A DNA stretch of 50,322 nucleotides from Nitrospirales bacterium (GTDB lineage Bacteria; Nitrospirota; Nitrospiria; Nitrospirales; UBA8639): positions 1 to 50,322 of the forward strand of contig JAJDBQ010000238.1 of assembly GCA_029261255.1 (NCBI GenBank), written 5' to 3'. Numbering within the stretch: position 1 is the stretch's first letter; the number at the start of each line of letters is the position of its first letter. A model generated the notes under the pieces. It did not search any database. It was given only the letters and a program-made list of their open reading frames with translations, and had not been told where the DNA came from. Below, in pieces: positions 28,269 through 37,900 of this stretch. The position numbers were made by a program, and so were the translations under genes.

Positions 28269-30398
28269 CTACATGCCACTCTCCCGAATGAAGACTGCGG
28301 CCACGTGCTCCCATAGTTGCCGCACGACACTTCGCGATTCACCTTCTACATGGACAAGTCCTCGCACCACTTGTGTCCAGGGTTCACCGTCATCCTCCAC
28401 ATCCAAGGTCACGCGATAGATTGAGGCTTCTGGCTTTATTTTCCCTTGATCATCTTGTCGCACAGGTATCGGGCCAGAATACAGTGAAGCCAGATAGGTT
28501 AACGTGAAATGTGACTCATCAACCTGCCGAAGATCTTGCACTCGTCCATGTCGAGGTCGGCGTGCCAGATCATCGGCATAAAACCATCCCTCACTCCCGG
28601 CCTGTAATCGCACCTGTTGTTCCTCCATCGCATAGGCTTGCACAACCATGTGCATAGGGTTCATCACATGTGCGAGAGGAAAATCGGTACTGACCCACCG
28701 TCCTTCATGCAAAGAAGACGGCATATCCGTCACCACACCAGCAAATGGCGCTGTGAGAGTTAATTGATCACGAGACTTGATCAAACCCTTCATTTCCCTC
28801 CGACCTCCTTGCAGCGTCTCCCATAAAACTTGATGATCATCCCTGTCTTCTTGATACGCCGCCTCACGTTGCACACGAAACTCCAGCGCAGCAAGACGCT
28901 CCTCCAAGGCAAGAATCTGCCGATCAAGATCTGGCGATTCCAACTGCAGGAGTATGTCCCCTTGATAGACTTGATCCCCCTGGGACACCATCACCTCAAC
29001 AATTCTTGCCGGCACGGATGAGAAGATAATCGAACGGTCGCGTGCTTCGAGGACAGCCGGAATGGCGACAACACGATCTAAAGGAATCAGTCCAAGCAGA
29101 AGAATCACCATCACCACAGCACCCACCGCTCGCCCACGCCATGATTGCATGACCTCTTCTCGTCGCTTCCACCATACTTGCACTTCCTGGTACATCGGCC
29201 ATGCAAGAAACCATCCGATTTCTACGACAAAGAGTAAGATTCCTAATACCTTGAAAAAGAAGTGATACACCAACACCGCTATGCCCAAAAACATGAAGGC
29301 CCGATAGATCCAAATCGCCCAAGCATATCCAGTCAGAATGCGTTGTCGACGTCGAGGAAGCGCTTCAGGTGGGGCATCACCCCATCCAAACAACCATTCC
29401 CGCAACGTCCATTGTCCAAACGCAAACGCACGCGATTGAAGATTGGGTACTCCCAACCAATCGGATAAGACATAATAGCCATCAAAACGAAGCAGAGGAT
29501 TCAAGTTGATGAAGAGTCCCATAATCCAACTCGTCGACGCTAAGACGAACAGGACGCTCTTGACGACGCCTTCCGGACACAAGTGCCACAAGAAGGTGGC
29601 GATCATGGCAATGCCTAATTCCACCACCGTGCCTGCTGCAGCAATAGCCGCTCGTTGCTTCCGAGAGGTCAACTTCCAGGAGTCGGTCGTATCTGTATAC
29701 AACACGGGCACCATGATGAGAAATCCCACACCCATCGTTTGGACTCGACATCCATACCGAGCTGCGGTATAGGCATGTCCCAATTCATGTAAAATTTTTA
29801 TCCCGACCAACCCTAAGACGTAGGCCGTGAGACCTTGGGGTGAGAAAAAATGCAAGAATGTATTCGCAAACGATTCCCATTGGCGCACAACCCCGATAGA
29901 TCCAATGACACCTAACGTGACGATGCAGATCAATGCGAATTTTGTAAAGAACGGCGCGACGATCGGTAACGTTCTCTGCAGAAAACGATCAGGATTGAAC
30001 AACGGAATTTTAAAAAAGAGGTAGGTATGGAGCAGTTGAAGCAGCCAATGCTGCTTGGCCTGTTCCGCTTGCGCATACAGCCCTTGGCTCCCACCCATCG
30101 GCGCCTCTTTCGTGAGATTATGACGATAGAGGAACTGAGTCAGCTCCATGACATCTCGCTGCGTGACCTTCGCCGTCGTACAACTCGAGACGACTTCAAG
30201 CAAACGAGTCCCAGATCCTAGATGCCATTGAGAAAGTAATTGGAAGGCCGTCCAGCCAATTTGGAAGTATTGGTGACGAACAGGATCGAGGATATTCCAG
30301 CTCGGAACACCTTCTGCGGTCGGTGTCCCAGAGAGAATTTGCAGGTCTTCCCGCAGAGGGGGAAGCGCGACATCTTCTTGAGATGAGGTCGTCGCCAT
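28269..30398 (-). CDS. M50 metalloprotease-HlyD fusion, inner-membrane export component
   Basis: A 709-residue protein. Residues 1-95 look like a PqqD-type start (LREDLQILSG, PSWNILDP, YFQIGWTAFQLLS). Residues 145-430 are a polytopic membrane part with the zinc site HELGH (about residue 205) and the second M50 motif NPLLRFDGYYVLSDW, so the metalloprotease site looks intact. After a last helix (about 428-446), residues 455-700 are a HlyD-like periplasmic arm with a lipoyl-type half (RIVEVMVSQGDQVYQGDILL), coiled coil and LTAPFAGVV. It is last of four linked genes; its ATG shares one base with the stop of the GAF-HlyD gene (TAATG). It probably forms the inner-membrane platform for exporting the giants, in place of an ABC ATPase. 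Confidence 0.85.
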   Translation of the reverse strand: MATTSSQEDVALPPLREDLQILSGTPTAEGVPSWNILDPVRHQYFQIGWTAFQLLSQWHLGSGTRLLEVVSSCTTAKVTQRDVMELTQFLYRHNLTKEAPMGGSQGLYAQAEQAKQHWLLQLLHTYLFFKIPLFNPDRFLQRTLPIVAPFFTKFALICIVTLGVIGSIGVVRQWESFANTFLHFFSPQGLTAYVLGLVGIKILHELGHAYTAARYGCRVQTMGVGFLIMVPVLYTDTTDSWKLTSRKQRAAIAAAGTVVELGIAMIATFLWHLCPEGVVKSVLFVLASTSWIMGLFINLNPLLRFDGYYVLSDWLGVPNLQSRAFAFGQWTLREWLFGWGDAPPEALPRRRQRILTGYAWAIWIYRAFMFLGIAVLVYHFFFKVLGILLFVVEIGWFLAWPMYQEVQVWWKRREEVMQSWRGRAVGAVVMVILLLGLIPLDRVVAIPAVLEARDRSIIFSSVPARIVEVMVSQGDQVYQGDILLQLESPDLDRQILALEERLAALEFRVQREAAYQEDRDDHQVLWETLQGGRREMKGLIKSRDQLTLTAPFAGVVTDMPSSLHEGRWVSTDFPLAHVMNPMHMVVQAYAMEEQQVRLQAGSEGWFYADDLARRPRHGRVQDLRQVDESHFTLTYLASLYSGPIPVRQDDQGKIKPEASIYRVTLDVEDDGEPWTQVVRGLVHVEGESRSVVRQLWEHVAAVFIRESGM

Positions 30399-31861
30399 TA
30401 CCAGCCTATTGTTTGGCGAAACACGGAGAGAGGTCGACGGAACAAATAGAAAAAGAGCGTCACGCGGTCACCATAGATTTTAGCCGTCCCCTGCCAGCCA
30501 ATACGCATGATTTCAGGCCGGTCAGTGATCTCCGCTTTCACGCGATAGGCCAATTCACTCGTTGGTAAGACTTCTGCATGGTAGCTCGCATGCGTCAGTC
30601 TAGCTGGAATAGCTGTCAACGGATCGGCATTCAAGAATACCTCAACTTCTGCCCCATCTCGCAAGACGATGGCATCCTCGACCGGCAAATCAATCCTCAA
30701 TTCATATTCCTGCAGATTGGCCACTTCCATAATCCGTTCCCCAATCACGACCGGTTTCCCAACCCAATCTGATTTGTCGCCAAATAAGGCCACACCCTGC
30801 CGCGTTGCTTTGACGTCAACTTGTTGCAAGACTTCCCATGCATAGTCTCGCTCTGCTTCTTTTAAACGCACCTCCGACGCTTGGACTGGCATGCCAGCAC
30901 CAGTTTCCTCATCGAAGAATGCCCCTTGTGTCATTTTCCGATATTCCATAAACCCAACCGCCAAATTCTTCTCTGCCACGTCATAGTCAGTGCGGAATTT
31001 TGTGTCTTCATACCGAAACAGGATATCCCCTTCTTGAACGACCGTATTTGGTTGAACGATCACATCCGCAATCACGCCATCAAGCGGTGCGGTGACCACG
31101 ACGGGGTCTCGGGCCACAACTTCAACTGGCGCTAAGGTCGAGAGATGGACAGGAAGACACATCACCCCCAGGAAGAATGCCAAGCCGATCCATAGCCAAC
31201 GCTTGGATACCGTCCAATGCTTCACCGATGTCTTCGTCTTGCCCAACGCATTCCAAGCGTGGGCGACCGTTTCGGCAAATCGACGAATGAGTTGTATTTC
31301 ACTATCTTGCCAGGGGCGCTCTCGAGCCAACCACACGCCACCCATCACCTGTTGATTGCCCCATATGATCGGACACCATAAGACATGAGGAAATGCAAAT
31401 CGTCGCCAATCAGCTTGTAAATTCTTGGGGCATTGCTCAACATTTAAATGACAGGGCGCGTGCAATGCCTCCTGCTCCCGAAGTCCTTTCACCACGTCCT
31501 CAATCCATTGCACCATGGGTGACTTTCGATCAACTACTGCGACACTTGAGACGACTTCAACTTGGCAGGTCGTACCTAAATGAGCCCCAAATGAAAACAC
31601 ACATGCTTGCCGGAAACTGACAAGCCTCCTCGTCTCATTGGCCAAGAGAAAACAAAGTTCTTTCACCGTTTGGGCAGCACGAGCTTGGCTTTCTAACTGA
31701 AGGAGTGTGACGAGAAGGTGCGGGTCAACTTCAGGAGGCTTCGGCACTGGGTACGCTGTTTCCGCTGAGGAGGGCGGAATAGATCTTGTCGTGTCGGGCG
31801 GAGGTTCCATCACCGGCGTTCCGGCAGACGACTGTCCGCCCCTTTGGAAGTCGGTACTCAT
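30398..31861 (-). CDS. GAF-HlyD fusion adaptor
   Basis: A 487-residue protein: Pro-rich start, GAF-like cytoplasmic domain about 48-200 (LLQLESQARAAQTVKELCFL, CPIIWGNQQVMGGVWLARE), one membrane helix about 220-240 (LWIGLAFFLGVMCLPVHL), and a HlyD/RND-adaptor periplasmic part with the two lipoyl halves (TAPLDGVIADVIVQPN and later VDVKATRQGVALF) and a beta-barrel domain. It would span the periplasm towards the TolC-like pore, while the GAF domain could sense a cytoplasmic ligand. It follows the 281-residue adaptor gene by 33 bp and touches the M50-HlyD gene. Confidence 0.85.
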   Translation of the reverse strand: MSTDFQRGGQSSAGTPVMEPPPDTTRSIPPSSAETAYPVPKPPEVDPHLLVTLLQLESQARAAQTVKELCFLLANETRRLVSFRQACVFSFGAHLGTTCQVEVVSSVAVVDRKSPMVQWIEDVVKGLREQEALHAPCHLNVEQCPKNLQADWRRFAFPHVLWCPIIWGNQQVMGGVWLARERPWQDSEIQLIRRFAETVAHAWNALGKTKTSVKHWTVSKRWLWIGLAFFLGVMCLPVHLSTLAPVEVVARDPVVVTAPLDGVIADVIVQPNTVVQEGDILFRYEDTKFRTDYDVAEKNLAVGFMEYRKMTQGAFFDEETGAGMPVQASEVRLKEAERDYAWEVLQQVDVKATRQGVALFGDKSDWVGKPVVIGERIMEVANLQEYELRIDLPVEDAIVLRDGAEVEVFLNADPLTAIPARLTHASYHAEVLPTSELAYRVKAEITDRPEIMRIGWQGTAKIYGDRVTLFFYLFRRPLSVFRQTIGW

Positions 31862-31894
31862 TATGGCTAGCTGGTCATTCCTTTACTGCAAGGA

Positions 31895-32740
31895 TCACTT
31901 GAGGGTTGCAGTTGAGGTTGAAGGCTGTGGAGTGGAACTTGGACTGAACGAAGATTTTTTCGAGCGAACCTGCGCCTTCTCTTCCAGAAACCTCGCACTT
32001 CCACTCATCCCCGCTAAGACATGTTCTGGTACTTCTTTAAATTTCCCAAACACCCGAATGGTCTGACTGACGGGATCGACTCGCGCTCCAATTTCGAGGA
32101 CTTCCGCCAGATAGAGCTCCTGGGTTTCATCAATGAAAAATTTAAACGCACTTTCTTTTGTCACCCAACGCAAGGAAGTCGAGGGTAAAATCAATTCAAT
32201 TTCGAATGTCTTATCATTCAACACACTCACAAGCTCATCATACGGATTCACACTTTCATGCGGATGCACGAGCGTCTTCACCACTCGCCCAGAGAAAGGC
32301 GCAGTAATCTTACAATGTCCTATCGCAATATTGGCACTTCTCACTGCCGCCTTGGCCTGCTTCACTTGAATTTCTGAAATTTCAACTTCTAATTTTCCGA
32401 TGCCATTCAAGCTCGCAAGCTCCTGATTATTCACAGCAGTTTTTTCTCGGGCTTCGAGCTCAGCCTTTGCAGCCGCAAGCTCAGCCCAATACTTTGCACA
32501 ATCAAATTCAACTAGAAGATTTCCTTTTTTAAACCATTGCCCATCGCGAAATGGCATCCGCTTGACACGAGCTTGCAACTCACTTGATATGACGGCTTCT
32601 TCTGAAGGTTTCACCACGCCTCGAACCGCATTCAAGTCGGAAGACTGAATCCCTGAACTTTTGGCAAAACTCATTGCCCCGCTCATGAGCAGGACACTCA
32701 CACCAAGAACACCAAGTAATCCAAAACATCTTCGTATCAT
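31895..32740 (-). CDS. HlyD/RND-type periplasmic adaptor
   Basis: A 281-residue protein with a signal peptide (MIRRCFGLLGVLGVSVLLMSG, cleavage probably near SFA), a first lipoyl half (VISSELQARVKRMPFRDGQW), a coiled-coil hairpin about 85-140, a second half with CKITAPFSGRVV, and a barrel domain. The Ser/Thr-rich tail is disordered. It should connect inner-membrane parts to the outer-membrane channel. Its ATG overlaps the TGA of the TolC-like gene (ATGA, 32737-32740), so it is in the same operon. Confidence 0.88.
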   Translation of the reverse strand: MIRRCFGLLGVLGVSVLLMSGAMSFAKSSGIQSSDLNAVRGVVKPSEEAVISSELQARVKRMPFRDGQWFKKGNLLVEFDCAKYWAELAAAKAELEAREKTAVNNQELASLNGIGKLEVEISEIQVKQAKAAVRSANIAIGHCKITAPFSGRVVKTLVHPHESVNPYDELVSVLNDKTFEIELILPSTSLRWVTKESAFKFFIDETQELYLAEVLEIGARVDPVSQTIRVFGKFKEVPEHVLAGMSGSARFLEEKAQVRSKKSSFSPSSTPQPSTSTATLK

Positions 32741-34392
32741 GGCTGTGCGCCTCCCTCTTCTTGATTCTTTGCTTGTCCTTGCTCCTCTTGTTTTTGCTCC
32801 TGCCCTGGCTCCGCTTTTTCTTCCTGGCCTTGTTCCTGGCCTGGCTCCAGTTCTTGCTCCTGCCCTTGTTTTGCCTCAGACTTCAACGTCGAAACTATGG
32901 CATGCTGAGCCAACCATTCCCAGCGCTTTTGAAGTTGCATGGCGAGCTGATCAACTTCTTCATCCGACAGATTGACAGGGAAAGGATCTTCGCCAACCGC
33001 AGCCAACAGATTGGCATAGGCCATTTCCAATTTGGCCAAGGCCATCTCATAGCGTAACTCTGCCAGCAACCCTTGCACTTTCTCGCGAATGACCATGTGT
33101 TCGCTCAATCGATTCAACGACCAAGACTGATGGACATGCGCAGCAATTTTCATCTGAGTGTCAAAATATCGTTTCGTCAATTTCACTTCTTCCAAAGCAG
33201 CCTCATATTGCGCCGCTGCCACATGAACTTGGGTCATGATCGTCATGGTAAGGGCTAGGCTTTGCACATCCAAGACTTCTTTTTGGGCATCAATCACTTG
33301 CAACCGCGCGGGATACCGGAAGGCATTCATAAGATTCCAACTGATTTTCGCACCATAACTCAGCCAATTTTGGTTAAAAAGGAAACTATTGCTATCCCAA
33401 TTTCCTCCAACATTCGTGTCGAGACTCGGCAATAATTCCAACATTGCCACCCTGGTTTCCTTGGCATTGATCCGCTTTTGATAGTCTACCGTGCGAAGTT
33501 CAGGGCGATTCAATAAGGCCTTGCGTTCCAATTCATCAAGACTGTCTTGCACCTTGGAAACTAATGGAGTCCGCTTGGGCATCACTAATTCATACGGCTC
33601 ACCAGGCTCAAGATTCATCAATTCTCCCAGCTGAATTCGCGATACAGAAAGCTCTTGATGTATTTGTTGAATTTCCTGCTGCGCCTGCAACAGTTCACGT
33701 TCATATTGCAGGGACGTGAGCGGAGTCTCCAAGACCCGAGCACGAATAATTTGTGTTTCTGAAAGAGCATGATTGACCCAGTCATCCAGAAATGACAGCC
33801 GCCCGAGCACACGCTCAGCACCAAGAGCCTTCCAAAAGGCTGAACGCACCTCTTGAATGACCCGATTGGCGGTTCGTCGCTTATCTTCTTCGGCTATCAG
33901 GACATCATTGGATGCCTGTTGCGCACGCACATAGGACAGCCCAAAATCCAACACATCCCAGCTCAGGGTCAAATTGGAGGAATAAATATTTTTCTCAGCT
34001 GAAGTTGAACCCTCCAAAGATTCCCGACCTGTGGTTAACGAACGACTGCTTGCTCCACTAAAATTGTTTCGGCCCGCATAACCAGCATCGGCGACCAATT
34101 TTGGCAATAAATCATAATGTGCGAGATCTAACTGACGATGCGCGACCATCTCCTTCAACCCTTGCACTCGTGCCTCAAGATTAAACCGTAACCCGCGCGC
34201 CATCGCTTCATACAATGTTATAGGACGAGACACCGGCTCTTGATACTGTGAAAGCTGGCCCAAATCTTCGTCGACACGCTTTTGAAGATCTTCAGGTGTC
34301 AACGGCACGGGAGTGATTGCGCAGCCCGAGATAATCACGACAAACGTCATGGCTATGATCTTTGCCAACATATATGAAATGTTTGTTGTCAT
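32737..34392 (-). CDS. TolC-like outer-membrane channel lipoprotein
   Basis: A 551-residue protein of the outer-membrane efflux family. The signal peptide ends in a lipobox (IISGC, Cys at about 24), so it is a lipoprotein like many OMF channels. Two TolC-type repeats are visible (ITLYEAMARGLRFNLEARVQ and later RKALLNRPELRTVDYQKR), with long coiled-coil helices and LSWDVLDFGLSYVRA and ISWNLMNAFRYPARL barrel strands. The last 45 residues are an odd Glu/Gln/Gly-rich tail with repeated GQEQ, not part of the normal fold. It is first in the export operon and divergent from giant gene 2. Confidence 0.9.
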   Translation of the reverse strand: MTTNISYMLAKIIAMTFVVIISGCAITPVPLTPEDLQKRVDEDLGQLSQYQEPVSRPITLYEAMARGLRFNLEARVQGLKEMVAHRQLDLAHYDLLPKLVADAGYAGRNNFSGASSRSLTTGRESLEGSTSAEKNIYSSNLTLSWDVLDFGLSYVRAQQASNDVLIAEEDKRRTANRVIQEVRSAFWKALGAERVLGRLSFLDDWVNHALSETQIIRARVLETPLTSLQYERELLQAQQEIQQIHQELSVSRIQLGELMNLEPGEPYELVMPKRTPLVSKVQDSLDELERKALLNRPELRTVDYQKRINAKETRVAMLELLPSLDTNVGGNWDSNSFLFNQNWLSYGAKISWNLMNAFRYPARLQVIDAQKEVLDVQSLALTMTIMTQVHVAAAQYEAALEEVKLTKRYFDTQMKIAAHVHQSWSLNRLSEHMVIREKVQGLLAELRYEMALAKLEMAYANLLAAVGEDPFPVNLSDEEVDQLAMQLQKRWEWLAQHAIVSTLKSEAKQGQEQELEPGQEQGQEEKAEPGQEQKQEEQGQAKNQEEGGAQP

Positions 34393-34945
34393 CGCTAAGG
34401 TCCTAATACACTATCCTGGTCCACCATCCTGGAAATACGCACTGTGTAGACTTTCATCCACATCGCACATATGCATGTGGACGACTTTCCATTCAAGTTG
34501 TCGAACTTGCCGATGAACAGACTCGCACACCACTAACATGCGCGCGACCATCTAAGCTCATTGATCCCCGCACCGTAACACTCAGGCAGGAAAACCGTTT
34601 TTCCACTTTTTCCCTCGTTCCTGCAAGCACTTCTTTACTCGTTGTAAATAGCACTCATTGATCAGCGTTTACAGAACTACAGTTCAGTCTTTCGGATTTT
34701 CTGAGGGTGATATTGAATACCTGGAAACCATGCTATCGAGAGCTCTAGTAGCGCTTCTGAAGAACCTGCACAAATGCGCATCAACTCATTGCAATGGCGG
34801 CCAATGTTCCCTATCTGTTCTCCCTCCTTATCACAATTGATTTCACTCATGTTACTCATCGAAATATCAGAGGAACTTCCACAAGTATTCTCAAAGTCCC
34901 TGAACGTGACACGGCAGAGATCAACTCCATCCAATATGTTTCAAG
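34393..34945. other. 553-bp divergent control region between the export operon and giant gene 2
   Basis: This region should hold the promoters of both the export operon (minus) and giant gene 2 (plus). It contains the inverted repeat CCACAT/ATGTGG (34458-34480), a short palindrome GAACT-ac-AGTTC (34674-34685) and a partial direct repeat (ATCCTGG near 34405 and 34427). Open frames here are short, overlap each other in different frames and have no family signature. Confidence 0.5.
34458..34480. promoter_or_regulatory. Inverted repeat between the divergent export and giant-2 genes
   Basis: CCACAT at 34458-34463 pairs with ATGTGG at 34475-34480 across an 11-base spacer, 66-88 bases upstream of the tolC-like start. 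The half-site spacing is about one helical turn and a half, which suits a dimeric regulator. No direct evidence. Confidence 0.3.
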
Positions 34946-34996
34946 ATGGAGACAAGATCACAGGCTTCAAAACCGACAAGGAAAATGGAGAAATTT

Positions 34997-37900
34997 ATGC
35001 TCTGGGATGATATCTACATAGGAAGTCAGGTGATCTCCAGCTTCATGGTCGGCTTGTGCCAAACTTTGCCAACCAAGGAATCAGCAAAATCAACGATCCG
35101 TCGGGCTGCCAAGCCAAAAAAAGACATCAAGAAAAAATTCCACACCAAAACGTGTACAACCGACACGGAAGCTCTACAAAAAAAAGCCTGTACGCGTAAA
35201 GAGACGAAGGGGCTGGGACTGCTCCTCGCACTTGAACCGAGAATCATGTTTGATGGTGCGGCCTTCGTCACTGGAGCAGAAATTATCCAAGACCAAGTTG
35301 CGCAAGATATAGAGATTCAAGACATCGATGTCGATATCACACCTGAAACGTTTCCAAACCCGTTCACTAACAGCATTGACCTGCTTTCGGCTTTATCAAC
35401 AACCACAACTCCTTCCGATCGCAAAGAAATCGTGTTTATCGATACAAGCGTTGAGGATTACAAAACGCTATTGCTCGGGATTAATCACAGCGCGGAAGCA
35501 ATCTTGCTGGATGGCACACGTGATGGAATGGAACACATTGCGGAAATTCTTGGACAACGATCCGACATTGATGCGGTGCATATCATTTCACATGGAAATC
35601 AAGCAGAACTTCGGCTGGGTACAGGACATCTCACGTTTGATTCAATGAATGGGAAATATGCAGATGAACTCACCATCATCAACCGAGCCTTAACTGAAGA
35701 AGCGGATTTCCTCATCTATGGGTGCAATTTTGGACAAGGCTATGGAGGGCAGAAAGCCGCGTCACTTTTGGCAGAGCTTACGGGTGCGGATATCGCAGCT
35801 AGCAATGATTTAACCGGTAGTGCAGACCTAGGAGGCGACTGGGATCTCGAATTTACCACGGGTGAAATCGAAACGAGTATCGCCCTCGATGAACAAGCAC
35901 AACAGAGCTTTGCGAGCATCTTGGCCACTGTCACCGTCAACACAGCCAGCGATACGATCGACGGAGGTGACACATCAAATATTACAAACCTGATTGCCAC
36001 ACCAGGAACCGACGGCATTTCACTTCGTGAAGCCATCCAAGCCGCCAATAACACTGTCGGCGCTGATACCATTACGTTTACGGGGAGTGGTAACTATCTG
36101 CTCTCAATTACCGGAACAAGTGAGGATGCTGCAGTCAGAGGTGACTTGGACATAACCGATGATCTCACTCTCACAGGGAACGGCGCGGCAACAACCATTA
36201 TTGATGGTAATAATGATGACCGTATATTTCATATACGTAACTCCGCGACGGCAACGATAAGCGGGATTACCATACAAAACGGTGTTGAAACTGGATCAGG
36301 TGGCGCTGGAGTACGTGTTGAAGATTCCAGCACCTTAAGCCTTAGCGATGCCATCCTGACCAATAACGACGGCACAGGTGGCGATGGTGGCGCCTTTCAC
36401 GTACATGGCACGTTGAATCTTGATCGAGTGCTTTTATCTAACAATTTAGCGAACAAAGGGGCAGGGATTTATTACCACGGAGCAGACGGTGGATCTCTCA
36501 CCAACGTTACCATCAGCGGGAACACATCAACCTCCGCAGGAGGTGGACTGTGGACCGACACCGCGATTTCCGTGAAAAATTCGACCATCACACTGAACAA
36601 TGCAAACAACGGTGGCGGAATTTTCGCCAGTAGTGCAACGGTCACTATCTCCAACACCATTGTCAGTGACAATACGGCTACGAGCTCGAATACCGATGTG
36701 CTCGGCACATTCAGCAGCGATGGCTCCAACCTCATCGAAACGGTCGGCGGGGCAACCGGGTTCGGCGGCGGCGATCTTACAGGAGCCAGTGCCAATCTCG
36801 TTGGCCTAGCTGACAACGGCGGCCCAACGCGGACACACGCATTACTCACGGGCAATACTGCCATTAACGCCGGAACAACGGCCGGTGCACCGGCCGTCGA
36901 TCAGCGTAGCTTCGCACGCGATGGGACACCGGACATTGGAGCTTTTGAGTTCGGAAGCGGAGTCAACGAGGTACCGGTCAACGCGGTGCCGACATCTCAA
37001 ACGACCAACCAAGACACGACGTTGGTGTTTTCCAGTGGCACGAGTAATCAGATCTCCATTTCGGATCCCGATGCTGGCAGCAGTGAGCTGCAGATAACCT
37101 TGACGGCCACCAATGGCACCGTAACCTTGTCCGGCACGACTGGCCTGACGTTCAGCATCGGTGATGGCACAGCTGATGCCACCATGACATTAGCAGGCAC
37201 CATCGCGAACTTGAATACAGCCTTAAATGGCTTGATGTTTGCTCCCACGACAAGCTACAGCGGTGCGGCTAGTCTGGAGATCATAACGAAAGATCAAGGC
37301 AACACTGGCACAGCGCCGCTCGATGGGGACGCCAATCTCACGACGAAGTATACCTTCGATGTCGATGGCACGGACGCGATCGGCGCCAATGACGCCACTC
37401 TGAACAATGGAGCCGCTGTTGTGGCCGATGCCGAGCGTGAAAACGTACTCAGCACCGATGGCGTCGATGACCATGCGGAAGTCCCAACGGCTGCCACGAA
37501 CGGGTTGTCACAATTCGCCTTCAGCTTTTGGGCAAAAACAACCGAGACCGGAACAAACGCATTCTACTGGCAGCGCCCCACCCTTTTTGGGATGGAAATC
37601 ACCGGGTTTGGCAGTAACGACATGGCCATCAACACGAATAATGGCTTTATCGGATTTTGGACGGGGCTATCGGGGACTGATGCTGATTACCTCTCGACCA
37701 CCACTCAAATCAATGACAACCAGTGGCATCAAATTACGGTTTCCAATGACGGCGCCAACGCTAGCCTGTACGTCGACGGGGTTTTAGAAACTTCCCTGGC
37801 AACCGGAAATGGCCTAGACAACCTCTCTTTTTACATCGGAGCCCTTCATAGCAGTACGGGTGGACCGGTAACAGCCGAACACAGCGGCTTCTTCGACGAC

